From Girardinichthys multiradiatus (Eukaryota; Chordata; Actinopteri; Cyprinodontiformes; Goodeidae): a stretch of 64,000 nucleotides of DNA. Numbering within the stretch: position 1 is the stretch's first letter; the number at the start of each line of letters is the position of its first letter. The notes beneath the pieces are model-generated. The model did no database searches. It worked only from the letters and a program-made list of their open reading frames with translations, and had not been told where the DNA came from. Both the position numbers and the translations under genes were made by a program. This document shows positions 54,101-64,000 of the stretch, one piece after another. The stretch spans positions 47,180,391 to 47,244,390 of the forward strand of contig NC_061796.1 in NCBI RefSeq assembly GCF_021462225.1. Direction: 5' to 3'.

Positions 54101-57100
54101 TCAGACCTGAATGTGCATGAGAACCTGTTGACGATGAGCTGCAAAGTCTTCAGACACCGTGTCTGGAACAGGAAAAAATTCATTAGAAAAATGTAGAAGA
54201 ACAGAGACAAAAAGTTTCTAAAGAACAGAGCAAGTTGCAGTCTGAGTGAGTTTTACCGTTACATCTGTAGCGCAGGTTGGACCAGATGATGTTTTCCTGC
54301 GAGAAGCAGAAAACTCCAAGTCGGCCTCCTCTCATCGTCGTGTCGATGACGACACCGGAGTCCGCCACCATGTCCCTCCCCTCAAACAGCTTCACCCTAA
54401 AAACAAAACAGACCATCAGTCTCAAGTCAATAGATACACATAAACAAGACAAACAAGGCACTAAATATACAACACCATAATTAGAAGGAAATACATTGAT
54501 ATTCAGATTTTTCCACAAGTTCACCCTCAGTGCACGTTGAAAAATTTAGCCTCATGAGCACCACAGCTTTCACCAAGTGTGTCGCACATGTCCGCTACTG
54601 CTACAGCATTTACACAACTGCTACTCCAATAGTAATTACCCTATAATATTGTTACTTAATCTCATGCTACGCTATGCTGTCTGAACTGATCAAGATTCAC
54701 TTACCTCAGCATGCTGAATGCTCGAAACTGAAAGTAACCTAATTTCCTATGAATTTGGGAAATAATTATCTGACCATTTTGGGGCACTAATAGACCATTG
54801 AGATTTCAGTTGCCCATGGAAAAGTAATGGTTCCCAATGGTTCTCTGATCCCAATGTACACACACTATTCAGTTAAATTCAATTTATTAATATAGTGCTG
54901 AGTCACAGCAAACATCATCATTTAGATCCATGCAACACATCAAAAAAGCAAAATAAAGTATTAAAATTATTGCTAGCTTTAAGGAGGATTCTCCTGACGT
55001 CTTTATCCACAACTTGCAACTTGTAGCATTAGGATGACCACAGAGGGGCAGTAAAGAGCTAAGTGCAATATGCCACAAACAAACTACTTTACTCAAACAG
55101 AAGAGAACTAAACTTGCATTCAAAGATGTTTATCTGGGCACTGTCAGTAAACATCATTTGATAGGTAGAGAATTGGTCCAGATATTAACATTTTTACAGA
55201 TCTGTTGTAAAATAAACATGTAATAGGCTCAGTAGGCGACTGTGACTCAGTAGGAAGAGTAGTTGTCTTGCAATCAGAGAGTTGTGGGTTCGATTCCAGC
55301 TTCCTCTGCCATATGTCGATGTGCCCTTGGGCAAGGCACTTAACCTCAAGTTGCCTACCGATTTGCGTATCGGTGTATGAATGTGTGAGGGTTAATGAGT
55401 GCGATTGGGTGAATGTGGCTCTAGTATAAAACGCCTTGCAGTATGACTGAAAAGGCGCTATATAAGTTCAATCTTTTTACCATTTAATACCCGAGTCATT
55501 TATGTCCACTTTCTACATGTTAAACCTGCCCTTTGACCTGCATTATATCAGCTGTATACTGGAAGACCATTTATCTACCAATCAAACATATAATACAAAT
55601 TTCCTCTTTGCCCAACACAATAGCTACTACCTAAATTATACTTGAAACCAGTGAGCGTACCAGTACAAGAGAACCCTCACATTATTTACTGTAACCTCCT
55701 GTGCTTTAATTTGGAGGGAACTGCAGCAGATATTTTACATCTAAACACCAAACCCGAACCCAAATCATTCCCAGTACAACACGGAGAGAAAGAGTCAGAG
55801 ATTTCCGGAGCAACTTTGTTGTGGCAGCATCTCAAAATCAGAATTAGCTTTACTGGCCAATCGTGCAAACACACACAAAGTTTAGCTTTGGCTGGTGGAT
55901 TGACATAAATGAGAAATGACAAATTCCTACATTTCCCATGGCACCATCAGATGAGGAGGAAGAGCTAATTTGCCACATAGCTTTGGAAAAATAAAAATAA
56001 AAGCAGGTGGTTTATTAGGCCATTAAACCAGACTGCGGTGCAGAGAGTGGCCATGACAACAACAATCTTTCTATTCACCTGACCTGCTTGGTGGCATCAG
56101 TGTTGTATGAGGTCTCCTCAAGTCCAACCTTATCTCCACAGTCTTGAGTGACCTCAACTTCAGGTTATACTGGCTGCACCAAAGAACCAGCAACCAAACC
56201 TCCATTTAATATGCAGATCATCATCGTCCTGGATGAGCCAGATGACCATGATGTCGTCTCAAGATTTAGGAGTTAAACTGCTGGGTGTGTGGAAGTCCAG
56301 TCCAGTGTTAAGACAGAAAACCAGTAGGACAAGGTCCCAGCCCTGAGGGACGCCAGTGCTGATGAGGGTCAGAAATTACCTCATCTATCCTCATCTGCTG
56401 TGTTTGTCAGGGAGCTGGAGATCCAATGACAGATGGCAACTCACTGAGTTGTGATAGTCTGGATCTCTGGAAGATCTCTGGAATGATGGTGCTAAGAATT
56501 ATGGTCTCAAACATGACCCTTCCAAAGGTCCCTGGCAGTCAAAGTGATACAAAATGTGATGTAGTAACATCAACATTTTCAAATAAATAAAGTGTTAACA
56601 TTGCTTTAAATTGTGTTTTCAGAACACGGTGAAGAACATGGACCCATATTTGAATTCAGTTCGACAACTGAGGACTAATTAAGGCCGTAATTCATACTGG
56701 GAGGAATGAAGTATGGAACCAGGCAGAAAGAGGGACTGGAAGCTGAAGAGAAACATGATGATGTCTGGAGTAAAAAACTAAACTACTGACTAATGAGAAA
56801 TGAAACAAAGAGGAGGAGTAGATCCATCTGATCAAGACAGAGGTGAAGATTTTACAAAAAAAACCTGAACACAAGAAAAAGTTTAAGTGAACACAAAGCC
56901 AAGTGTGGAAATAACTCAGATTTAACATGTTCAAACAGATACATTTAATATAAAATTAAACAAAAACTGAAGAAACAGTGGAGTAAAAACACTTAAATCT
57001 AAACCAATCATAGCTTTTGAGCTATTCCAAAGACCCTCTCTCCCCTCTTAAATTTCCTCCTGACAGACTTGTACATTTAGTAGTTTCTGGACCACCAACT

Positions 57101-60100
57101 CAAACACTTTAAGCCTGAATCAGGTGCCAGAGTTCAGAGAAAATCCTGCAGGGACGAAATGATCTCAGATGTGGATGTTGAGATTGGGACCTGAGGTTTT
57201 TCTCTCATAAACTCTTCCAGTGTTTCTCTCTGTCTCTGCGTCTGATCTGCATATGAACGGCTGCCGAGGCGGATTCCTGCCAGGGCTTTGGTCGTCATGG
57301 AGACAAGTACAATGGAGAGCTGGGGGGCCCCGGGGCCACAAAAAAGGTTCAGAGGGGAAAGAATGCAGTAAAAAGAAAAAGGAGAAAAGAGACGAATAAC
57401 GGACGACAGACAAGTGTAAGAGACATCTGCAGGCTGAGAGAGTTTGATAAATTACTGCTTTACTCTAGACTACTGTAGTACAGTTCTACACTGACTACTA
57501 CAGAGCACTGCGGTACCTGTAATACCTGATACAATATAATCAAGATACAAGATAATCTGCAGTATCTAGACATTTCATATGTACATATGGTTACATATTA
57601 AATCTCCATAAATGGTAATGAGTCTTTTGAATCACTGTGGAGGAATTTGGACCCACTCTGCTTAGACACATTGAAGGGTTTTCCAACATGAACGGCCTGT
57701 TTAAGGTCGTGCTGCAGCATCTCAATTGGACTTAAGTCCAGACTGTCACCTAGGCTGGTGTTCTTTTTAACCATTCGGAGCTGAACCTATGCAGAACCAA
57801 AGTTAGCTTGAGGTTAAGATCACAAACTTAGGGCCAGACACTACCTCAGTGTTTTCTGCTAGAGGATCTCTGCAGAATTTATGAATCTATCAATTACGGC
57901 AGATCATCTAGGAAGCAGCAAAGCAGGCCCAGGCCATCACGCCACCATTGTTTCTCTAAAATGCTGTTTTCTCCATATGTATCGGGAGAAACACCTTCCA
58001 ATGTGGTCCACTGTTGTCTCTTCAGTCAGATTATTTTCCCAAATATTTTTGGTAAATGTGAGACAGGTCTTTGTGTTCGTTTGGGTTAGCAGTGGTTCTG
58101 GCCTAGGAACTCCCCCAAGGAGGCAATTTTTGCCCAGTCTCTCGTTCTTATTGAATCATGACCTCTGACCTTAACTGAGGCAGTCAGGCCTGCAGAGCTT
58201 TAGATGTTGTTTTGGGTTCTTCTGTGGCCTCCTGGATGGGTTGTAGATACTTTTACTGGAGTAATTTTGGTAGATCAGCTTCTCCTGGGAACGTTCTGCA
58301 CTATTTTCTCTGTGTGTGGATAATGGTTCTCACTGTGGTTCTCTCAAGACCCAAAGCCATAGAAATTAAGTTTTTCTTTGATGATCTTGAATTTGTTCAG
58401 AGCAGGGCATGAGGACCTGTAGCCTACTTCACGTCGGTAGACAGGTTCTATTTAAGGAACTTCTTGATTCTATGGGTCTGGCAGTGATCAGATCTGGGTG
58501 TGACTAGACTCAGCTGAATAAAAATGTGGTTAATTACAATTTATTCATCATTTTGAGGAGGGAATATACAGGTCCTTCTCAAAATATTAGCATATTGTGA
58601 TAAAGTTCATTATTTTCCATAATGTCATGATGAAAATTTAACATTCATATATTTTAGATTCATTGCACACTAACTGAAATATTTCAGGTCTTTTATTGTC
58701 TTAATACGGATGATTTTGGCATACAGCTCATGAAAACCCAAAATTCCTATCTCACAAAATTAGCATATTTCATCCGACCAATAAAAGAAAAGTGTTTTTA
58801 ATACAAAAAACGTCAACCTTCAAATAATCATGTACAGTTATGCACTCAATACTTGGTCGGGAATCCTTTTGCAGAAATGACTGCTTCAATGCGGCGTGGC
58901 ATGGAGGCAATCAGCCTGTGGCACTGCTGAGGTCTTATGGAGGCCCAGGAAGCTTCGATAGCGGCCTTTAGCTCATCCAGAGTGTTGGGTCTTGAGTCTC
59001 TCAACGTTCTCTTCACAATATCCCACAGATTCTCTATGGGGTTCAGGTTAGGAGAGTTGGCAGGCCAATTGATCACAGTGATACCATGGTCAGTAAACCA
59101 TTTACCAGTGGTTTTGGCACTGTGAACAGGTGCCAGGTCGTGCTGAAAAATGAAATCTTCATCTCCATAAAGCTTTTCAGCAGATGGAAGCATGAAGTGC
59201 TCCAAAATCTCCTGATAGCTAGCTGCATTGACCCTGCCCTTGATAAAACACAGTGGACCAACACCAGCAGCTGACACGGCACCCCAGACCATCACTGACT
59301 GTGGGTACTTGACACTGGACTTCTGGCATTTTGGCATTTCCTTCTCCCCAGTCTTCCTCCAGACTCTGGCACCTTGATTTCTGAATGACATGCAGAATTT
59401 GCTTTCATCCGAAAAAAGTACTTTGGACCACTGAGCAACAGTCCAGTGCTGCTTCTCTGTAGCCCAGGTCAGGCGCTTCTGCCGCTGTTTCTGGTTCAAA
59501 AGTGGCTTGACCTGGGGAATGCGGCACCTGTAGCCCATTTCCTGCACACGCCTGTACACGGTGGCTCTGGATGTTTCTACTCCAGACTCAGTCCACTGCT
59601 TCCGCAGGTCCCCCAAGGTCTGGAATCGGCCCTTCTCCACAATCTTCCTCAGGGTCCGGTCACCTCTTCTCGTTGTGCAGCGTTTTCTGCCACACTTTTT
59701 CCTTCCCACAGACTTCCCACTGAGGTGCCTTGATACAGCACTCTGGGAACAGCCTATTCGTTTAGAAATTTCTTTCTGTGTCTTACCCTCTTGCTTGAGG
59801 GTGTCAATAGTGGCCTTCTGGACAGCAGTCAGGTCGGCAGTCTTACCCATGATTGGGGTTTTGAGTGATGAACCAGGCTGGGAGTTTTAAAGGCCTCAGG
59901 AATCTTTTGCAGGTGTTTAGAGTTAACTCGTTGATTCAGATGATTAGGTTCATAGCTCGTTTAGAGACCCTTTTAATGATATGCTAATTTTGTGAGATAG
60001 GAATTTTGGGTTTTCATGAGCTGTATGCCAAAATCATCCGTATTAAGACAATAAAAGACCTGAAATATTTCAGTTAGTGTGCAATGAATCTAAAATACAT

Positions 60101-63100
60101 GAATGTTAAATTTTCATCATGACATTATGGAAAATAATGAACTTTATCACAATATGCTAATATTTTGAGAAGGACCTGTATGTTTTTTACAGAGGCTCGT
60201 GTTGGTTTTATCTTTTATTCCTTAATTAAAAAAATAAATTTTTAAAAACTCCCTTTCATTTTTTCTCAAATTATGTTTGTTTGATATTAACATTTGTTTG
60301 ATGATCTGAAACATTTAAGTGGGACAAAAAAGCAGAAACAGAAGAAATCTCTAAGGGTGCAAATACTTTTCCACAGAACTGTTTCAGGCATCTTGATAGC
60401 TCTTTGTTGTTTGAGCTGTTTTTTGTTGTATGTCTGAATTTCTGCACTATAAGATGATTTAATAAAAGTATTTAGTCGGTAAAAGAAGGTGGCTGTTGTC
60501 TCAGTGTAATCTCACCTGATGTACCCCACCTGCGGCCGGTGGCTCAGCTGCCAGCGGTACGAGGTTTTGTCCTTCCAGCCGGTGTTTCGGGGGTCCTTCC
60601 AGAGCAGCTTCACCTCTCCAGGTGTGTCTCCAGTGTGCCACAGAGCATTCCTCAGAAACTCACCCGGTCCGGTTCGGGACTTCACTGCCTGCAGGACAGA
60701 AGGTGAAATGTTCTATCTGCTATTTTCTGATAAACTCTGGATTAAAACAGGAGAGAACAGAGAACCAGAGGTACAAATGTGAGTTCTGGAGAAGGTGTGG
60801 AGTTGTGGGTTTAGTTGTGTGCATGAAACCTCAAACAGCCTTTTAAAGAAACATCTAAACCTTTTAGGTCCTGAGAAAGAGCTTTTAGCACCACCTGTGT
60901 CGGGTTCTACCACATCCTGTGGTCCTGGAGGTGTTTACCTCAGTGGTCCTTGGCTACATCCACCACTGTGTCAACACTGTCACGGTGGAGAAGTGCATCC
61001 GTGTGTTTCCCGACCAGAAACCTTGGATGAACAAGGATGTCAAGGCACGGCTGTGGGACATAAACAGCGCCTTCAGGTCTGGAGACAAGGAGCATTATAG
61101 TTGTGCTCGTGTTCGCTGAAGAGAGGCATCAGAGAGGTCAAGGTTGACTACAGGCAGAGGATTGAGGCGGACTTCAGCAGCAATAACAGCAGACAGGTGT
61201 GGCAGGGACTCCAGCACCTGACCAACTACAGATCCAGCAACACCACCGTGATCTCTGGGGATGCTTCACTGGCGGAGGAGCTTAACCACTTCTTCGCCCA
61301 CTTCAAGGTTGAACCACCAGCGGGGTCCACAATGCAGTCTACACCCCTCGACAACCAGACCTTCACTGTGAAGACACAGGAGGTGAGGAGAGTCTTGAGG
61401 GCAGTGAACCCACGTAACGCTGCTTCACCGCCATCTTTAACCAGTCCCTCTCCCAGTGCTCCATCCCACCTTGCCTGAAGTCCTTCACCATCGTCCCTCT
61501 GCCTAAACAGACTAACATCACCAGCCTGAATGACTACTGGCCAGTAGCACTCACGCCCATCGTTATGAAGTGCTTCGAGAAACTGGTACAGGGTCATATC
61601 ACTTCACACCTGCCCCCCACACTCGACCTCCACCAGTTTGCCTACAGGGCTAACCGGTCCACGGAGGATGCCATCACCACCGCTCTGCACACCACACTGA
61701 CCCACGTGGCAGCAAGGGAGCTACACGAGGCTGCTCTTCCTGGACTTCAGCTCGGCGTTCAACACCATCGTCCCGAGCCGGCTGGTGAGCAAACTGGGAC
61801 ACCTGGGTCTCCCCAACAGCACCTGTAGTTGGATTATGGACTTTTTGACAGACCGCTCCCAGAGGGTGAGAGTAGGACACCACCTGTCCTCTCCACTGAG
61901 GACCAGCACGGGCTCTCCACAGGGCTGTGTGCTGAGCCCCCTGCCCTACACCCTCTACACCCACGACTGCACCCCCACCCACCCGAGCAACACCATCATC
62001 AAGTTCGCGGACGACAGCACGGTGGTGGGGCTCATCTCAGGAGAGGATGAGACGGCTTACAGGGCAGAGGTGGAGCATCTGTCAGCATGGTGCATGGACA
62101 ATAACCTGACTCTGAACAACTCCAAGTCAAAGGAGCTCATCATTGACTTTCGGAGGTGTAAACAGGACACACAGCCCATCACCATCAACGGGGAAGGGGT
62201 GGAGATGGTGCCGGACTTCAGGTTCCTGGGCACCCACATCAGCAAGGATCTGACATGGACTACTAACTCTACGGCGATCCTGAAGAAGGCGCAGCAAAGA
62301 CTGTACTTCCTGAGGACTCTCAGGAAGAACAACCTGCGACCAGAGCTGCTGCTGTCCTTCTAACGCTGCTCTGTGGAGTCGGTGCCGAGCTGCGGCATCT
62401 CGCTGTGGTTCTCCAGCTACACTGCAGCAGAGAGGAAGCAGCTCCAACAGGTCCTCAACACCTCCCAGAGACTGATTGGCTGCCCTCTCCCCTCCCTGGA
62501 GGAAATTTACTCCACCCGCTGCCTGAGGAGAGCCCGCAGCATCATCAGGGACTCCTCACACCCTGGTCACCATCTTTTTCAACTGCTCCCCTCTGGGGAT
62601 TCAGGACAATAAGGACAAAAACAAACAGACTGAAAAACAGCTTCTTTCCGAAAGCTGTTGTTGCCCTGAACGCCTCATGTACTCTGTAACAACTGTTACT
62701 ATCAATAACGACATAAACAGTAAATATATTCCATGCAATTTCTTTTAACACTAAGTGCAATATGCTACCTCATGTGCAATACTTGAACAACCTACAAATA
62801 TTCTTGTATATATATTTTCCATCTGTACAGCCCTTTTTTATAACTTTTTTATAACTTTATAACTTGTAAACTTTTTAATATTATATTCTTTAATTTGCAC
62901 TACTTGCCTGCACTGTTTTGTTCTGTTTTTGTTTTTGAAAATTTTGTTGCACAAAGCAATCGTTGTTGAGCAATGACAAATAAAGAATTCTGATTCTGAT
63001 GTCTACAGGAAGCTGTGATGTTTCTCGAGCTGAAGCTTGACTGTTGCTACTCATTTTATTTATACAGCATCAATTCATTGTCTCAGGATACTTAAAAATG

Positions 63101-64000
63101 AAATACATCAGTCTATTACATACACCCTTATATGATCCTAGTTATTAAAAATACATTAAAATTCTGTTTATTTTTCATATTGGTAAAATAAAAGAACCAG
63201 CAGATTGCATCGAGTCACTGACTTGCAGCATTTACTCCTCCTGGATGATCATGTAGCGACAGCTGAGAGGAAAGCTCCCCTTTAACAGGAAGAAACCTCC
63301 AGCAGAACCAGAATCTGGGTCAGTGTGATTGGCCATCTGCTCCGACTGACTGGGGGTTTGAATGACTGACTGATGAGCTACAATCAGGGCTGAATTTGAC
63401 TTAGGTCCCCTCTTCCTGTTAAGACCATCAGAACCAGAACAGCGTGGGAGAGGGAGCCAAGCTTAAGTAATCTTGGTTAGTTGGCTATTACTTGCTGAGA
63501 CAAACTGAGCTGAAACGCAAATAAAAGAATAAACCCACAGCATCAGACTGTAACTATGGTAACAACAATCAAAATTAGGCTTAGCACTTTTTAAAATAAA
63601 CTTTTCAATTCCTTTAAATCTGAAGTTTCAATTTTAAATAATTAATAATTAAAAATATGTAATTTAATCTGTCAAATCAAATATATTAATATTCTCCTTC
63701 TCAAGAAAAAACTAATAAAAATGTTTAATCTCTGTGTTAAAATTCAAGCGTTTATGGGAGACCCCTGACAGTTTCGGGTCCCTAGGCAGCAGCTTAGTTC
63801 GCTTAAGTGTAGCCGACAGAAACCTTGAGCTGCAGGGCGGGCTGGGCCGTGGCTCTGAAGGGGACGGACTGCCAGTACGCCTGCTCCGTCTGCTTCCACA
63901 TCACCACGTAGAAGCTGGAGGAATCCTGGTATCCAAAGATGAAGCCGGCGTAGTCGTCGTCTGTCACTGTGTTGACGTGGAACGTTCCTTCGAAGTCGAC
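54101..64000 (-). CDS. thbs3: thrombospondin C-terminal exons, probably thrombospondin-3 (partial)
   Basis: Secreted pentameric matrix glycoprotein (TSP-3/4/COMP subgroup). Four coding exons are in view: 63824-64000 (cut by the window edge), 60516-60688, 54257-54396 and 54101-54162; phases and GT-AG sites agree. They encode the globular C-terminal L-lectin-like domain: [20 protein letters not shown], then [60 protein letters not shown] and [16 protein letters not shown]. The end [20 protein letters not shown] is closer to the THBS3 ending than to the longer QNFDRFDN-type end of THBS4, which is why thbs3 is favoured. The N-terminal, coiled-coil, EGF and type 3 repeats lie beyond the edge. The two visible large introns are 6.1 and 3.1 kb and carry transposons. 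Confidence 0.88.
55226..55490 (+). repeat. tRNA-headed SINE with L2-like tail, copy 3
   Basis: The best preserved copy: GACTCAGTAGGAAGAGTAGT, GTGGGTTCGATTCCAGCTTC (intact box B), TTGGGCAAGGCACTTAACCT and AAGGCGCTATATAAGTTCAA. In the 6.1-kb thbs3 intron. Confidence 0.85.
55835..55900 (-). repeat. antisense LINE tail fragment
   Basis: ATCAGAATTAGCTTTACTGG is the reverse complement of the AAAGCTGATTCTGAT-type LINE tail. Confidence 0.5.
56060..56560 (-). mobile_element. decayed antisense LINE RT fragment
   Basis: In the thbs3 intron. Phrases such as GATGTCGTCTCAAGATTTAG and CCCTGAGGGACGCCAGTGCT correspond, on the minus strand, to the ISTGxPQG and DDTT regions of CR1/Rex1-type reverse transcriptases. 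No open frame remains. Confidence 0.5.
57600..58540 (-). mobile_element. decayed Tc1/mariner-like element
   Basis: Antisense phrases (CATCTCAATTGGACTTAAGT, CAGGCCCAGGCCATCACGCC, GGATAATGGTTCTCACTGTG) resemble the antisense strand of a widespread teleost Tc1-like transposase. Frames are broken and the termini are not recognised. Confidence 0.5.
58569..60178 (-). mobile_element. complete Tc1-family transposon with 200-bp inverted repeats
   Basis: 1,610 bp from CAGGTCCTTCTCAAAATATT to its reverse complement, flanked by the TA target duplication (58,567-58,568 and 60,179-60,180). The terminal repeats at 58,569-58,768 and 59,979-60,178 appear identical except for one base. It encodes an intact transposase. 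Such identity and an open frame suggest recent movement. Confidence 0.95.
58846..59850 (-). CDS. Tc1-family transposase, DD34E, intact
   Basis: 334 residues, the usual Tc1 length. It should bind the terminal inverted repeats and cut and rejoin DNA in the nucleus. The N-terminus has a helix-turn-helix ([20 protein letters not shown], 24-43), then a basic linker (KKCGRKR), and a second DNA-binding part with [14 protein letters not shown]. The catalytic triad is complete: Asp148 in LFSDESKF, Asp238 in FQHDLAPVH and Glu273 in NPIENLW, with 34 residues between the last two. No stop or frameshift. The ATG at 59,850 starts the family-typical MGKTADL. It lies antisense within a thbs3 intron, in the gene's own direction of transcription. 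Activity is inferred, not shown. Confidence 0.95.
   Translation of the reverse strand: MGKTADLTAVQKATIDTLKQEGKTQKEISKRIGCSQSAVSRHLSGKSVGRKKCGRKRCTTRRGDRTLRKIVEKGRFQTLGDLRKQWTESGVETSRATVYRRVQEMGYRCRIPQVKPLLNQKQRQKRLTWATEKQHWTVAQWSKVLFSDESKFCMSFRNQGARVWRKTGEKEMPKCQKSSVKYPQSVMVWGAVSAAGVGPLCFIKGRVNAASYQEILEHFMLPSAEKLYGDEDFIFQHDLAPVHSAKTTGKWFTDHGITVINWPANSPNLNPIENLWDIVKRTLRDSRPNTLDELKAAIEASWASIRPQQCHRLIASMPRRIEAVISAKGFPTKY
60915..63000 (+). mobile_element. CR1/Rex1-type LINE, 5' truncated, fairly young
   Basis: Plus strand in the 3.1-kb thbs3 intron. It encodes the region before RT ([19 protein letters not shown]), RT segments ([18 protein letters not shown]; then [11 protein letters not shown] and [14 protein letters not shown] with intact FADD), and the C-terminal part ([40 protein letters not shown]). 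A few frameshifts break it. The 3' end is AATAAAGAATTCTGATTCTG. Same family as the older copy at 33.2-34.6 kb. The endonuclease domain is missing. Confidence 0.88.
63195..63365 (-). repeat. L2 3' UTR fragment
   Basis: CTGACTTGCAGCATTTACTC, AACAGGAAGAAACCTCCAGC and GGCCATCTGCTCCGACTGAC match the reverse complement of the L2 3' UTR. Confidence 0.85.

Noticed and set aside
55245..55310. tRNA gene with intact box B
   Set aside because: The head is tRNA-like, but it is followed by a SINE body and an L2-like tail, and no cloverleaf acceptor stem closes. It is a SINE.
58937..59890. Plus-strand ORFs across the Tc1 transposase
   Set aside because: Shadows of the intact minus-strand transposase.

Overview
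This is a eukaryotic, vertebrate window. It has split genes with GT-AG introns, a hemojuvelin-like and a thrombospondin-like gene, and dense interspersed repeats. The repeats point to a teleost: a Rex3 LINE, L2 and CR1-type LINEs, tRNA-headed SINEs, Tc1/mariner and hAT elements. The exact species cannot be read from the sequence; a percomorph fish is my guess. All exon models were joined by eye from splice sites and reading frames.

Layout. (1) 1-4,300: repeat-rich flank with a rearranged Rex3 fragment and a SINE. (2) 4,411-12,931 (+): an eight-exon tetraspanin of the CD37/CD82 type with an unusually long tyrosine-rich tail; intron 2 holds a near full-length but dead Rex3 and a strong hairpin. 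(3) 14,527-17,890 (-): a five-exon model of a small secreted helical protein with the gene architecture of short-chain type I cytokines. No ORF longer than about 50 codons covers it, so ORF-based annotation would miss it; I regard it as the best candidate for an undescribed gene here. (4) 18-29 kb: intergenic repeats, including decayed Tc1 copies, L2 3' UTRs and two large blocks of a ~22-bp minisatellite with higher-order structure. The same minisatellite also lies at 13.5 kb. (5) 29,202-39,512 (-): a complete three-exon hemojuvelin/RGM-family gene (406 aa model). Its 8-kb intron 2 carries a hAT element with an 8-bp target duplication, two LINEs, and a solo LTR nested in the L2 with a 4-bp duplication. 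(6) 39.5-54 kb: mostly non-coding, with a long inverted-repeat element invaded by an RNase H-bearing LINE, a TATA-like promoter with a possible first exon, SINEs, and a ~1-kb AT-rich palindrome. (7) 54,101-64,000 (-): the last four coding exons of a thrombospondin, probably thbs3, running off the right edge. Its introns hold an apparently intact Tc1-family transposon (200-bp inverted repeats, DD34E transposase ORF) and a CR1-type LINE.

The host genes encode membrane or secreted proteins and show no sign of acting as one unit. The tetraspanin and the cytokine-like gene are convergent. The repeats record nested insertions that give relative ages.
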